The notes below the pieces were generated by a model. The model was given only the letters and a program-made list of their open reading frames with translations, did not search any database and was not told the origin of the DNA. Both the position numbers and the translations under genes were made by a program. Positions 38,799 to 47,994 of a stretch of DNA of 64,000 nt are shown one piece after another. The DNA lies in contig NZ_SCHN01000005.1 in the NCBI RefSeq assembly GCF_004120195.1, forward strand, positions 62,001 through 126,000, in the 5' to 3' direction. The stretch comes from Enterovibrio baiacu (GTDB lineage: Bacteria > Pseudomonadota > Gammaproteobacteria > Enterobacterales > Vibrionaceae). Numbering within the stretch: the first letter of the stretch is position 1; every line of letters begins with the position of its first letter.

Positions 38799-41483
38799 AT
38801 GACCAACCTCGATGCGCTATTCAAACCCAAATCGATTGCTGTTATCGGCGCGTCTAACACTCTAGGCCGCGCAGGCAATATCATCATTAGAAATCTGCAA
38901 TCCGGTGGCTTTCAAGGCCCTATCATGCCCGTTACACCCAAGTATCAGGCAGTGGCTGGCATCCTTGCGTATCCTACGATTGAAAAACTCCCACTTGTGC
39001 CCGATATGGCTGTGCTTTGTACCCACGCGAGCAGAAACAGTGAGCTGATCCGCCAGCTTGGCGAAAAAGGCGTCAAAGTCGCCATCATCCTTGCGGCTGG
39101 CATGAAGAAAACACTAAACGAAGACGGACAAACTGAATTTGATGTGATGCGCGATATCGCCTCACAATACGCCATGCGCGTGATTGGCCCCAACAGTTTG
39201 GGGATGATCCAACCTTGGATTAACCTCAATGCGTCGTTTTCCCCTATTCCAGCGAACCGCGGCAACATTGCGTTTGTTTCCCAATCCGCCGCGGTGTGTA
39301 CCACGATCCTCGACTGGGCGAAAAACCGTCGTGTTGGGTTTTCTACTTTCATCTCGCTAGGTGAAGCCAGTGACATTGATTTCCCTGAATTACTTGATTA
39401 CCTCAGCAGAGAAAGCAAAACCGATGCGATTTTGCTCTATATCGACAACATTCAAGATGCGAGACGATTTATTTCCGCCGCCCGAGCCGCATCGAGAAAC
39501 CGTCGAGTTCTGGTGCTGAAAAGTGGGCGAACCCCCGAAGGTGCTGGCGCACTTCCTCATTTGTCTGAGTTCTCTCATGGCCTTGATGGCGCGTATGACG
39601 CCGCTATTCGCCGTTCAGGGATGCTCCGCGTAAGAACAACTCACGAGCTGTTCGCTGCAGTAGAAACCCTCTCACACTCTGTGCCGCTTCGAGGTGAACG
39701 TCTGGCCATCATTTCAAATGGCGGCGGCCCAGCCGTTATGGCAGTGGATACCTTGGTGGAAATGGGCGGAAAGCTCGCTGTGCTCAGTGACGAAACCATT
39801 GAGAAACTCAATCAGGTGCTCCCCGTGAGCTGGTCGCACGGCAACCCCATTGACATCGTGGGTGATGCTGACACCACACGTTACCAAAAGGCGACCGAGA
39901 TACTGCTGGAAAGCGATGAAGCGGATGCGCTGCTGATCTTGCATTCTCCCTCCGTGACCGCACCAGGGTTAAGCACGGCGAAAGCCTTGATCGAAACCTT
40001 AAAGAACAACCCAAGGGCGAAACGCTTTAACATCTTGACCAACTGGCAAGGAGAAAGTGATGACGCCACCGTGGCAAGGCTTGCCTTTGCACATGGCGGA
40101 TTCCCTGCCTATCGCACACCAGAAAGTGCGGTAACGGCTTTCATGCACTTGGTCGAATACCGCCGAAACCAAAAACAACTGATGGAAACACCCACATCCA
40201 TCGGCCAAATTGATTACGACGTTGAAGGTGGCAATGCGCTGATTCAACAAGCACTGGAAAACCACCAGACCACATTAACCACTCATGAAGCGCGTCCTTT
40301 CTTAGAGAAATACGGCATCAATGTCATGGCGACATGGCTCGCAGCCGATCCCTCAGAAGCGGCGCAAATTACCGAACAAGTCGGTTATCCCGTTGCGGTG
40401 AAATTGCGCTCTCCCGACATTCCACATAAATCTGACGTGAATGGCGTCATGCTGGACCTGAACAACGCGACGGAAGTTGCCAATGCCGCTCAACTCATGT
40501 TGAACCGCGTTTCCTTGGCTTACCCAACCGCACGCATTCAAGGCTTACAGATCCAAAGCATGGCAAGTCGCGCCGGTGCGCAAGAGTTACGCGTTTGTGT
40601 TCGTCACGACCCTGTTTTTGGGCCTGTGATTTTGGTGGGTGAAGGGGGATCAGAATGGGATGTAAACCGCGATGCAGCCGTCGCTATCCCGCCGTTGAAC
40701 ATGGCGCTGGCCCGTTATTTGGTAATAGGCGCGGTTAAATCTGGGAAATTACGGCAGCGCAGTCACCCTTACAGCCTTGATGTGAATGCACTTTGTCATT
40801 TTCTAGTGACGTTGTCACAGATAATCATCGATTACCCTCAAATTGCAGGGCTGGATATTCACCCTCTGCTCGCGTCTGGAGATGAACTGCGCGTATTGGA
40901 CGCGTCTATCAAGTTATCTCCCTACGAGGACGACATACATTCTCGCCTCGCGATTCGCCCTTACCCGAAAGAACTCGAACAACGCGTTACGCTGAGAGAT
41001 GGCAGACCCGTGTTACTGCGCCCTATTCTTCCTGAAGATGAGCCTAACCATAAGACCTTCGTCGAGCATGTCTCCGTTGAGGATTTGTACAAACGCTTTT
41101 TCTCGGATGTGGGCGAGTTAAACCATGAAGCGTTAGCAAACCTCACACAGATTGATTATGACCGTGAAATGGCCTTTGTCGCCGTTTACAGAAACGAAGA
41201 GACGCAAGAAGACGACATTCTTGGCGTGGTGCGCGCGCTGTCGAATCCAGAGCACACAGATGCTGAATTTGCCGTGTTGGTACGCTCTGATCTTAAAGGT
41301 GTTGGCTTAGGGCGTATTCTGATGGAGAAAGTCATCGACTATGGCCGTGTCAGCGGATTAAAGCGGTTCAACGGTATGACAATGCCATCGAATGCTGGCA
41401 TGATCGCCCTTGCTCAGAAAGTCGGTTTTAGTATCGATGTGCAGTTGCAAGATGGCATTGTGGAAATGGACATGATGTTGTAG
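38799..41483 (+). CDS. acyl-CoA synthetase (NDP-forming)-like / GNAT acetyltransferase (PatZ type)
   Basis: The 894-aa protein has a CoA-binding domain (1-130, 'KPKSIAVIGASNTLGRAGN'), a succinyl-CoA-synthetase-like domain ('IAFVSQSAAVCTT', 'AIISNGGGPAVMAVDTL') and an ATP-grasp part ('GYPVAVKLRSPDIPHKSDVNG', in part). A C-terminal GNAT acetyltransferase follows (about 735-890, 'AVLVRSDLKGVGLGRILMEKV'). This is the order of PatZ/YfiQ/Pka, which acetylates lysines of acetyl-CoA synthetase and other proteins. ATG 38799 has 'aggagaggg' 5 bp upstream; a frame eight codons longer has none. Confidence 0.9.
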   Translation: MTNLDALFKPKSIAVIGASNTLGRAGNIIIRNLQSGGFQGPIMPVTPKYQAVAGILAYPTIEKLPLVPDMAVLCTHASRNSELIRQLGEKGVKVAIILAAGMKKTLNEDGQTEFDVMRDIASQYAMRVIGPNSLGMIQPWINLNASFSPIPANRGNIAFVSQSAAVCTTILDWAKNRRVGFSTFISLGEASDIDFPELLDYLSRESKTDAILLYIDNIQDARRFISAARAASRNRRVLVLKSGRTPEGAGALPHLSEFSHGLDGAYDAAIRRSGMLRVRTTHELFAAVETLSHSVPLRGERLAIISNGGGPAVMAVDTLVEMGGKLAVLSDETIEKLNQVLPVSWSHGNPIDIVGDADTTRYQKATEILLESDEADALLILHSPSVTAPGLSTAKALIETLKNNPRAKRFNILTNWQGESDDATVARLAFAHGGFPAYRTPESAVTAFMHLVEYRRNQKQLMETPTSIGQIDYDVEGGNALIQQALENHQTTLTTHEARPFLEKYGINVMATWLAADPSEAAQITEQVGYPVAVKLRSPDIPHKSDVNGVMLDLNNATEVANAAQLMLNRVSLAYPTARIQGLQIQSMASRAGAQELRVCVRHDPVFGPVILVGEGGSEWDVNRDAAVAIPPLNMALARYLVIGAVKSGKLRQRSHPYSLDVNALCHFLVTLSQIIIDYPQIAGLDIHPLLASGDELRVLDASIKLSPYEDDIHSRLAIRPYPKELEQRVTLRDGRPVLLRPILPEDEPNHKTFVEHVSVEDLYKRFFSDVGELNHEALANLTQIDYDREMAFVAVYRNEETQEDDILGVVRALSNPEHTDAEFAVLVRSDLKGVGLGRILMEKVIDYGRVSGLKRFNGMTMPSNAGMIALAQKVGFSIDVQLQDGIVEMDMML

Positions 41484-41504
41484 CGCGGCGCATTTCATTC
41501 AATC

Positions 41505-41531
41505 AAAAAAGGCTGCTTAGCAGCCTTTTTT
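41505..41531 (+). terminator. strong terminator of the patZ-type gene
   Basis: AAAAAAGGCTGC and GCAGCCTTTTTT form a 12-bp stem with a 3-nt loop. Confidence 0.9.
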
Positions 41532-41586
41532 AATCAGGTATTCACTCGACTCAAGTTACAGTGTAACAACGTGTAGTTAGTTGATA

Positions 41587-41883
41587 TTAAAGCGTATAAT
41601 CAACCACGATCAAGTCTTCAATATGAGGGCCGAATACCACTTTAAGCGCATCATGTTCAGGGTCAACAAGGTAGCGCTGACGAGCATCTTCATCATTAAA
41701 CGTCATGAAAATAATATGGGTATACCCTTTGTTTTTACCTTCAGGGCTGTCGTTTTCACCCCACTCTACGGACACAACCCCTTCCACACGCTCTGTCATT
41801 GATTCAAACTCTTCACGAATTTCTCCAAGATCAGCTTCATTCGTAGTTGGTTTGAAGGTTACCAGTAATATGTGTCGGATCAT
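41587..41883 (-). CDS. Dabb-family (stress-responsive A/B barrel) protein
   Basis: The 98-aa protein has the dimeric alpha-beta barrel pattern: 'MIRHILLVTFKPTTNEADL', 'VEGVVSVEWGENDSPEGKNKGYTHIIFMTF' (in parts) and 'DALKVVFGPHIEDLIVVDY'. The start is ATG 41883, with GGAG 8 bp upstream. The family contains small enzymes and stress proteins of mostly unknown activity. It lies downstream of the LysR gene on the same strand. Confidence 0.82.
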   Translation of the reverse strand: MIRHILLVTFKPTTNEADLGEIREEFESMTERVEGVVSVEWGENDSPEGKNKGYTHIIFMTFNDEDARQRYLVDPEHDALKVVFGPHIEDLIVVDYTL

Positions 41884-41971
41884 CTTGTTGCTCCATAAAG
41901 GTTTTAGCGAAACAACCGAACACAATGCTTAGCACGTGTTCGGCTGATTTATGATGGTGTTTCCAGCCTAC

Positions 41972-42868
41972 TCATTCTTTTGGTAGAGGTTGAATCACTT
42001 TTAGTACTTTCGGCAATTCACGGATCATCCAGCTTTTCGCGTTCCCCATGCGGTTACGCTTCCATGCCATCACCCACTCCAAGCGATAGACCTCGCTCCC
42101 TTTGATGATTTTCAATTCACCGTTATCGAGCTCTTTTTGTATCCACCAATCTGGCATGGTGCCAATCCCCAACCCCTTTTGAATGGCATGATACTTTTCC
42201 GCCATCGAAGACACGGTTAATCGCGGCTGCTCATCCAAAATATTGAAGGTATAGGTTTTAGCATTGCGCGCGGTATCTGCGACCGAAATACTACGGTACT
42301 TACGTCGCGTGTCCGCATCATAAGGATTGGCTTCGTTATGAATGGGATGATCTGCGTGTGCCACCCAATGGCCTTCAGTGAACCCTAATGGGTGCACCTT
42401 CAAACTTTGAGGGTAGCTCGGTGCCGTTGGGCAAATCAGTATATCAGCACGATCTTCTTCTAATGCTTCCCAAGATCCTGCAAGAATTTCTTCCTGTAAC
42501 CTTACACGCGTCGTCGCTTCTTGGCTTAGCTTATCGATAATTGGAAAAAATTGACGCGCAGAGAGCAAGCCATCGTAAGCGATGGTGATGTCTAACTCCC
42601 ATCCATGCGCTAACGATTTCGCATCGGCGACAAGCTCATCAGCGGCATTGCTCAGCACGCGCCCCCGTTCTAGCAGAAGCCTACCCGCATCAGTAAATGA
42701 AGCCTTATGACCTGAACGGTCAAAAATCACCAAATCTAAATCTTGCTCGAGCTTTTGCACCTGATAACTCAGGGATGAAGGCGCACGGTTTAAGGAATCT
42801 GCGGCAGCGGCAAAACTTCCCTTTCGATCTATCGCGTCCAATACTTGCAGCGCTTCGAAAGATATCAT
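41972..42868 (-). CDS. LysR-family transcriptional regulator
   Basis: The 298-aa protein has an N-terminal winged helix-turn-helix ('ALQVLDAIDRKGSFAAAADSL', in part, then 'APSSLSYQVQKLEQDL') and a C-terminal effector-binding domain. The C-terminal part keeps 'GLGIGTMPDWWIQKEL', a typical substrate-pocket region. The regulated genes are unknown; the downstream Dabb gene is a candidate only through position. LysR proteins usually regulate their neighbours. Confidence 0.9.
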   Translation of the reverse strand: MISFEALQVLDAIDRKGSFAAAADSLNRAPSSLSYQVQKLEQDLDLVIFDRSGHKASFTDAGRLLLERGRVLSNAADELVADAKSLAHGWELDITIAYDGLLSARQFFPIIDKLSQEATTRVRLQEEILAGSWEALEEDRADILICPTAPSYPQSLKVHPLGFTEGHWVAHADHPIHNEANPYDADTRRKYRSISVADTARNAKTYTFNILDEQPRLTVSSMAEKYHAIQKGLGIGTMPDWWIQKELDNGELKIIKGSEVYRLEWVMAWKRNRMGNAKSWMIRELPKVLKVIQPLPKE

Positions 42869-43180
42869 TGTTGTTTCTCCCTCTTCTGGAACTCGCTTTT
42901 ACTCAAACCTTCTTGATCCAATCTGGCTTCTTAGTGAGCCTCTCCGCATTGCTCGAGGTTCTATCAAAACGGTGCTAATTTTTTATCATTTGCTCCATAG
43001 CGAGTTGACCTGTCTTTTATCTATTTCTATTCACAGCAGTGCATAACGGCGTTAAACACTTATTTTAATCTGTCACAATTCACTGAAAAAAAACAACTTT
43101 CCAACAACAAATCATAAATTTCGTGATGTACACATCGCCATAAGCCTTCTATCTGTCTTACTCTTACAGGAGAGGTGCCT
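42869..43180. other. divergent intergenic region, no gene seen
   Basis: These 312 bp contain the promoters of the LysR gene and ybjD and the ybjD ribosome binding site ('acaggagagg', 43167-43176). Nothing else was recognised. Confidence 0.4.
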
Positions 43181-44809
43181 ATGAAGTTAGATCGCATTGA
43201 AATAGCAGGGTTTCGCGGCATTCGTCGACTATCGCTAAGTCTTGATGAGCTTACCGTACTCATTGGAGAAAATGCTTGGGGCAAAAGTTCACTTTTAGAT
43301 GCACTGACACTCTGCCTACCTTCCACAGGGGAAACCTATCCCTTCCAACGTTCCGATTTTCATATCGACCATACCTTAGGCAATGCCCAAACCAACCAAA
43401 TTCTCATTGTCTTTCGATGGCTTGAAAGTTATTCGGGTGAACACAGGGCAAGGCGATACAGGAAGTTCTCTCAGGTATGGAATGGGAATACCGAGGGGCT
43501 GCGCCGCATTGATTTTCGTATCAATGCGGAATTTGATGATGGGAAGATCACCGTCAATCGTGATTTCCTGACGGAACGAGGCGATGTCGTTGATATCGAC
43601 AACAACGAAGAACTCGCCCACCAGCTTGTGGTGCTTCACCCTATTATACGGATGCAAGATGCGCGGCGGTTACGCGATGCTGAGCTACTGCAAAATGGCA
43701 ACAAAACACGCTTAGAGAAGCGGCTAGAGAATACCGTGCGCCGCTTGCAGCAAAAACCCGGTCACGTGAACAAAGGGGAAGTGCGAAGCGGGCTTAAAGC
43801 CATGCGCACTTTGCTCGACCATTATTTTGCATTTGACTCTCACAATCGCTCCCCCTGTGATGTTGAGCCGTCTCGCCACCTCAACATGCGAACCAACTAC
43901 ATTCACCCGTTAGAACATGTGGCAAAAAATACCTCGAACCAAAGTCGGCTGTTGCTAATGGGTTTACTTAGCGCGTTTGTACGCGCACGTGGACCTAAGC
44001 AACTTAAAGCGAATGCGCGCCCGATTGTTATATTCGAAGACCCCGAAAGCCGTTTGCACCCAACATTGCTCAACCAAGCATGGCGTTTGATTCGATTGAT
44101 GCCGATGCAAAAGATATTAACCACCAACAGTGGCGATCTCCTCTCTGCAGCCCCATTGGCAAGCATTCGACGGTTAGAACGCGGGTCTACGCACACAGTG
44201 TCGCATCAGGTGTCACCGGATGCGCTGTCGAAAGATCAAGAGAGGCGAGTGTCATTCCACGTTCGTATTCATCGCCCGAGCGCACTCTTTGCGCGATGTT
44301 GGCTACTGGTGGAAGGCGAAACGGAAATCTGGTTGTTCAACGAATTAGCGCGGTTACAAGGCTACGACTTGGCTGCTGAAGGTGTTCAGCTGATTGAGTT
44401 TGCGCAAAGTGGCTTAAAACCGCTGATTAAGCTGGCAATCGAGCTTGGTATTGAATGGCACCTTATTGCGGATGGCGACATGGCAGGGCAAAAATACGCG
44501 TACTCCGCACGCAATATGCTCAATGGCGATCAGGAGAATCATCGATTAACGGTGTTACCAGACAGAGATATAGAGCATTACCTCTATCACAATGGCTACG
44601 AGCCGCTATTCAGGAAAATGGCGCATTTGGAAGGGCAAACAAAGCTTTCTCCCAAAAAGATCATTGATAAAGCGTTGAAGAAGTATGCGAAGCCAGACGC
44701 AGCGTTGGCCATCATTGAATACACAGAGCAACATCACGATGAAAACATACCGCTATTACTGCGCTGGACGCTTCAACGCGTTATTGGCATGGCAAGAGGT
44801 GCTGGGTAA
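43181..44809 (+). CDS. ybjD: YbjD, OLD-family ATPase/nuclease
   Basis: From ATG 43181 the protein has 542 aa. An SMC/RecF-like ATPase half carries Walker A 'GENAWGKSSLLDAL', 'IVIFEDPESRLHP' as Walker B region and 'ILTTNSGDLL'. A TOPRIM half with 'LLVEGETEIWLFNELA' and 'HLIADGDMAGQKY' has the Glu and Asp residues for metal-dependent nicking. This is the class 2 OLD layout of YbjD (DUF2813). Roles in DNA repair or phage defence are proposed for OLD proteins; this one stands alone. Confidence 0.9.
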   Translation: MKLDRIEIAGFRGIRRLSLSLDELTVLIGENAWGKSSLLDALTLCLPSTGETYPFQRSDFHIDHTLGNAQTNQILIVFRWLESYSGEHRARRYRKFSQVWNGNTEGLRRIDFRINAEFDDGKITVNRDFLTERGDVVDIDNNEELAHQLVVLHPIIRMQDARRLRDAELLQNGNKTRLEKRLENTVRRLQQKPGHVNKGEVRSGLKAMRTLLDHYFAFDSHNRSPCDVEPSRHLNMRTNYIHPLEHVAKNTSNQSRLLLMGLLSAFVRARGPKQLKANARPIVIFEDPESRLHPTLLNQAWRLIRLMPMQKILTTNSGDLLSAAPLASIRRLERGSTHTVSHQVSPDALSKDQERRVSFHVRIHRPSALFARCWLLVEGETEIWLFNELARLQGYDLAAEGVQLIEFAQSGLKPLIKLAIELGIEWHLIADGDMAGQKYAYSARNMLNGDQENHRLTVLPDRDIEHYLYHNGYEPLFRKMAHLEGQTKLSPKKIIDKALKKYAKPDAALAIIEYTEQHHDENIPLLLRWTLQRVIGMARGAG

Positions 44810-44858
44810 ACGTGGGTAAACGCGTGATATGAATGAGTGAGTGAAAGATAAGTGAGGA

Positions 44859-44881
44859 AGAAAAAGGGGTCTTCACCCCTT
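44859..44881 (-). terminator. terminator of the photolyase/lipid operon
   Basis: On the minus strand AAGGGGT and ACCCCTT pair around a GAAG loop and are followed by TTTTCTT. It lies 66 bp beyond the last gene of the eleven-gene operon. Confidence 0.75.
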
Positions 44882-44946
44882 AGCATCGGTTACGGTGCCA
44901 TATGTTGCCCATTTGGGAAATCAGATGTCTAGGGCAACAAGGTTAG

Positions 44947-45468
44947 TCACTGCTTTTCAAAGAAAATGGTAATGCGCCCTACTTCAATGCCAAATTTCTT
45001 CATTGAGGTGAGGTTGAACACGCGCTTGTCGTCTTGTCGGTATAACCAATCATCAAGCGTTAGTACATAGTTGCTTTCGCCAACGTCAACGCTCAAATCA
45101 TACGCCCAATTCAGTGCGTTTCCTTCTTCACGTCCAGTGGCAATACCGACAACATCACCCGCTGTGCCTTGGTATGAACCGTCTTCATTTTGCGTGATCG
45201 TCCAAACGCGCTTTTGCTTTTCACCGTCAGCGAAATCAAAGTCTTCATCTAACGTGAGTTGATTGCCTTCCACCGTGCCTCGAATGATCACTTCAAAGCG
45301 ACGGGTTTCCATGCCTGAGTAGTCTTGAACCATTCCCCAAGCTTTTACTTCGCCGTCAAAATACTCAAACAGATTGAACGCTGGTGACGTGGTTTTGTAG
45401 TCATCGATGGAACTGGAGCATCCCACCAACCCGAAAAAGATGGCGCTTAAAAGTGTTATTATTCTCAT
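44947..45468 (-). CDS. DUF3833-type lipoprotein
   Basis: From ATG 45468 (AGGAAA upstream) the 173-aa product has a lipobox LVGC (Cys 17). A DUF3833-like body follows: 'FNLFEYFDGEVKAWGMVQDY' and 'RRFEVIIRGTVEGNQLTLDEDF' (in part), then 'KRVWTI' and 'FNLTSMKKFGIEVGRITIFF'. The fold is probably a lipocalin-like barrel that could hold a lipid. It is the last gene of the operon that begins at 54540, 2 bp after the chalcone-isomerase-like gene, and genes of this family accompany cfa/DUF1365 clusters in other proteobacteria. Confidence 0.82.
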   Translation of the reverse strand: MRIITLLSAIFFGLVGCSSSIDDYKTTSPAFNLFEYFDGEVKAWGMVQDYSGMETRRFEVIIRGTVEGNQLTLDEDFDFADGEKQKRVWTITQNEDGSYQGTAGDVVGIATGREEGNALNWAYDLSVDVGESNYVLTLDDWLYRQDDKRVFNLTSMKKFGIEVGRITIFFEKQ

Positions 45469-45470
45469 GT

Positions 45471-46133
45471 TTATTTCCTGTTTGACGCGTCGCCGCCAAT
45501 CAGCGCGAGCCTGAGTGTTGGGTAGGCGGTATCCGGGGAAAGCCATATGTTGGCGAATGCCTCGGCGAGGACTGCTTCACGCAATGAGCCTGTCGGTTTC
45601 GCCGCTTCATTCAATGCTTGATAAAAGAACTGGCCCGTTTGATTCGAAAGCACATAAATCAAACGATCCCCTTCTTTCACGTTCGGCCACACGCCCTTCA
45701 TGCTGGGCAGCCAGCTATCAATCTGTTTTTTGCTGTATCCGAGGTGTTCCCACTGCTCGACCGTCGCATCAAGCAAGTCTTCAGCATCAATATCACGGCT
45801 ATAAGTGATCACCAACGCCAGTGGCTCGCTGCTCTCTGATACGTATTTGCCGTTAGGGGTACGCAGTTCGCTGTCGTAGATCTTCCAAAAGCCCCACGTT
45901 AGCGTGGCATTGCCCACAGGCTTCCACCACACCCACGAATCGCTTTTCGAGCTTGTTGTTGAAGATTGTTCCTCAGTCGCTTTTGGCACCGCGTCTGTTG
46001 GCTTCACGTCTGCAAAAGACGCCGATGAGGCTGTTAGCGCCGCCATGAACAAGCACAGCGCAGAGAAAGCCTTTGGGCGTGACCAAGGCTTACTCAACCT
46101 TTGTTTGTTCATCATCGCAGTGGTTAACGTCAT
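45471..46133 (-). CDS. chalcone-isomerase-like exported protein
   Basis: The protein (about 220 aa from ATG 46133, alternatives at 46163 GTG and 46115 ATG) has a signal peptide ending at 'SASFA'. A domain resembling bacterial chalcone-isomerase-fold proteins follows: 'WGFWKIYDSELRTPNGKY', 'EPLALVITYSRDIDAEDLLDAT', 'MKGVWPNVKEGDRLIYVL'. Bacterial members are thought to bind fatty acids rather than flavonoids. Its place among lipid-modifying genes supports a role in handling modified acyl chains in the periplasm. Confidence 0.78.
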   Translation of the reverse strand: MTLTTAMMNKQRLSKPWSRPKAFSALCLFMAALTASSASFADVKPTDAVPKATEEQSSTTSSKSDSWVWWKPVGNATLTWGFWKIYDSELRTPNGKYVSESSEPLALVITYSRDIDAEDLLDATVEQWEHLGYSKKQIDSWLPSMKGVWPNVKEGDRLIYVLSNQTGQFFYQALNEAAKPTGSLREAVLAEAFANIWLSPDTAYPTLRLALIGGDASNRK

Positions 46134-46162
46134 CAGTGTGCAATCCTTATTCTTCGCAGGCA

Positions 46163-46684
46163 CTATTTCTTCAGCGACATCGCTGCATCGTTATCAATAG
46201 CCGGCTTAGTTTTTCTCGTTAGCACCCTGAGCATAGAGAGGAATAACAGCGTGTACATCAGCCACATCCCAAACAGAATCAGCGCCGTCTTCTCGATAGG
46301 ATCCCCGAACGTGACTGCACCTAAGCGCTCGCCGCCGAGGTAACTGAGCATTCCCCCTACGCTGCCTGCAACGAGTAATATCCACGTCTTTTGCGACAAC
46401 AACCAATCGCGAAGTAACCAGAGGTAGGAAGCAAAACCAGCCCACATTAGGCAAAGCCAAAGCGGCAAATGCGGATGCGGGAATTGCAGAATGCCCAAAT
46501 GCGAAAGCACGCTATCTCCGACAATCCCAATTACCGCAAACAGTGGCATTGCCCAGTATAAGGCGCGATCCAACAGCAGCGCCCCGATAAGCAACAGCAC
46601 CAACACTGGGATCCAATCACTACGTCCAACGACAGCGGCAAACCAAAACACATTGAACGCTAACGAAAGTAAAATGACGCGCAT
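46163..46684 (-). CDS. DUF2878-type membrane protein
   Basis: The 173-aa inner-membrane protein has about six transmembrane segments filling nearly the whole length and a His/Pro loop ('LQFPHPHLPLWLCLMWAG'). ATG 46684 follows AAGGGG; a frame seven codons longer is less likely. DUF2878 proteins are uncharacterised but recur beside cfa, DUF1365 and DUF3833 genes, as here. Its stop overlaps the longest possible start of the next gene. Confidence 0.8.
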   Translation of the reverse strand: MRVILLSLAFNVFWFAAVVGRSDWIPVLVLLLIGALLLDRALYWAMPLFAVIGIVGDSVLSHLGILQFPHPHLPLWLCLMWAGFASYLWLLRDWLLSQKTWILLVAGSVGGMLSYLGGERLGAVTFGDPIEKTALILFGMWLMYTLLFLSMLRVLTRKTKPAIDNDAAMSLKK

Positions 46685-46724
46685 ACGTTCCCCTTTCTCG
46701 GCCATGCCGTTGTTTCAGAACGCA

Positions 46725-46746
46725 TCATTCACACTAGGGTGAATGA
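46725..46746. repeat. 8-bp inverted repeat in the only large gap of the operon
   Basis: TCATTCAC (46725-46732) and GTGAATGA (46739-46746) flank a 6-nt loop between the cfa-like gene and the DUF2878 gene (69-bp gap). It may stabilise or partly terminate the upstream message, or mark a second promoter. Confidence 0.5.
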
Positions 46747-46753
46747 CACACAA

Positions 46754-47992
46754 TTACTCTCTCCAGCCCGGACGGCTCATGACCAGTTGCACCGTACTGA
46801 TCGTGCGCTCGCGGAAGCCACCTTCGCAGTAGCAGAAGTAGTAGCGCCACAAGCGAATAAAGCGCTCGTCATAGCCCAGAGCCATCAATTCTGATTGGCT
46901 TTCGTTAAAGCGTTGATGCCAGTCTTCAAGGGTTTTTGCGTAATCTAACCCGATGTCTTTCAAGTCGCGCACCACCAAGTCACTGTGGCGTGTGAAGTGA
47001 GAGAGCAGCACGTTGACGGACGGCAGGAAGCCCCCTGGGAAGATGTGTTTCTGAATGAAGTCCACGTTATTGCTGTAGTAGTCATAACGTTGGTCGGCGA
47101 TGGTGATGGCTTGGATTGCCATCAAGCCGTCATGCTTGAGCAGCGATTGGCATTTCTGGATATAGGTTGTCAGGTACTGTTTACCGACCGCCTCGATCAT
47201 TTCGATGGATACCAACTTGTCGTATTCACCCGTAAGATCACGGTAATCTTCTTTGAGCAAGGTGATCTTGTCTTCCAAGCCTTCTTGTTCAACGCGGCTT
47301 TTCGCCCATTCAAACTGCTCATTGGAAATCGTTGTGGTGGTCACACGGCATCCGTAGTGTTTCGCCGCATGAATCGCCATCGCGCCCCAACCTGTACCAA
47401 TTTCGATCAAGTGGTCAGTGGGTTTCAATTCAAGCTGGCGGCACAAACGATCCATCTTTTGAAATTGCGCTTGCTCTAACGAATCGGATTCCGCTTCGTA
47501 AATACCACTCGAATACAACATTTCTTGGTCTAGGAATTGCTCATAAAGCGCATTGCCCAGGTCATAATGTGCGGAAATGTTGTTTCGTGAATTCTCTTTG
47601 GTATTGCGGTTCTTCCAATGCGCAATCTTGGTCACGATGTCAGCGAGCCACCCGACCTTGCTTTCCAAGCGATCAAGCGCAGGCATGTTTCGACAACACA
47701 CACGAATCACATTGGTAAGATCTGGGGAATCCCACCAGCCATCGACATAGGCTTCTGCTGCACCAATGCTGCCGCCGGTGAGAAGTCTTTGATAAAAGCC
47801 TGGGTGCTTAATGATGATTTCTGCATGCAACTCGGCAGAGGGATCACCCAATTGGTGTGTTTGTCCATCATGATCAACAAGCGTGAGACCCGCGTCTTCG
47901 ATGTATCCGAACGTTTTCAACAGCACATTTCTTGCGAAAGTGTCTTTCTTGGTCACCGCGCAGGATGTGGTTTCGATTTGGCTTGAATACAT
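46754..47992 (-). CDS. cyclopropane-fatty-acyl-phospholipid synthase family methyltransferase
   Basis: The 412-aa SAM enzyme has an N-terminal sterol-carrier-like part, the nucleotide-binding motif 'LIEIGTGWGAMAIHAAKHYG', then 'TTTISNEQFEWAKSRV', 'YDKLVSIEMIEAVG', 'IFPGGFLP' and a C-terminal 'FRLWRYYFCYCEGGF'-like end (written here as 'RYYFCYCEGGFRERTI'). It adds a methylene or methyl group across acyl chains in membrane phospholipids. In photo-oxidative-stress clusters related enzymes also make branched precursors of furan fatty acids, so the exact product is open. It is 2 bp from the DUF1365 gene. Confidence 0.9.
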   Translation of the reverse strand: MYSSQIETTSCAVTKKDTFARNVLLKTFGYIEDAGLTLVDHDGQTHQLGDPSAELHAEIIIKHPGFYQRLLTGGSIGAAEAYVDGWWDSPDLTNVIRVCCRNMPALDRLESKVGWLADIVTKIAHWKNRNTKENSRNNISAHYDLGNALYEQFLDQEMLYSSGIYEAESDSLEQAQFQKMDRLCRQLELKPTDHLIEIGTGWGAMAIHAAKHYGCRVTTTTISNEQFEWAKSRVEQEGLEDKITLLKEDYRDLTGEYDKLVSIEMIEAVGKQYLTTYIQKCQSLLKHDGLMAIQAITIADQRYDYYSNNVDFIQKHIFPGGFLPSVNVLLSHFTRHSDLVVRDLKDIGLDYAKTLEDWHQRFNESQSELMALGYDERFIRLWRYYFCYCEGGFRERTISTVQLVMSRPGWRE

Positions 47993-47994
47993 AG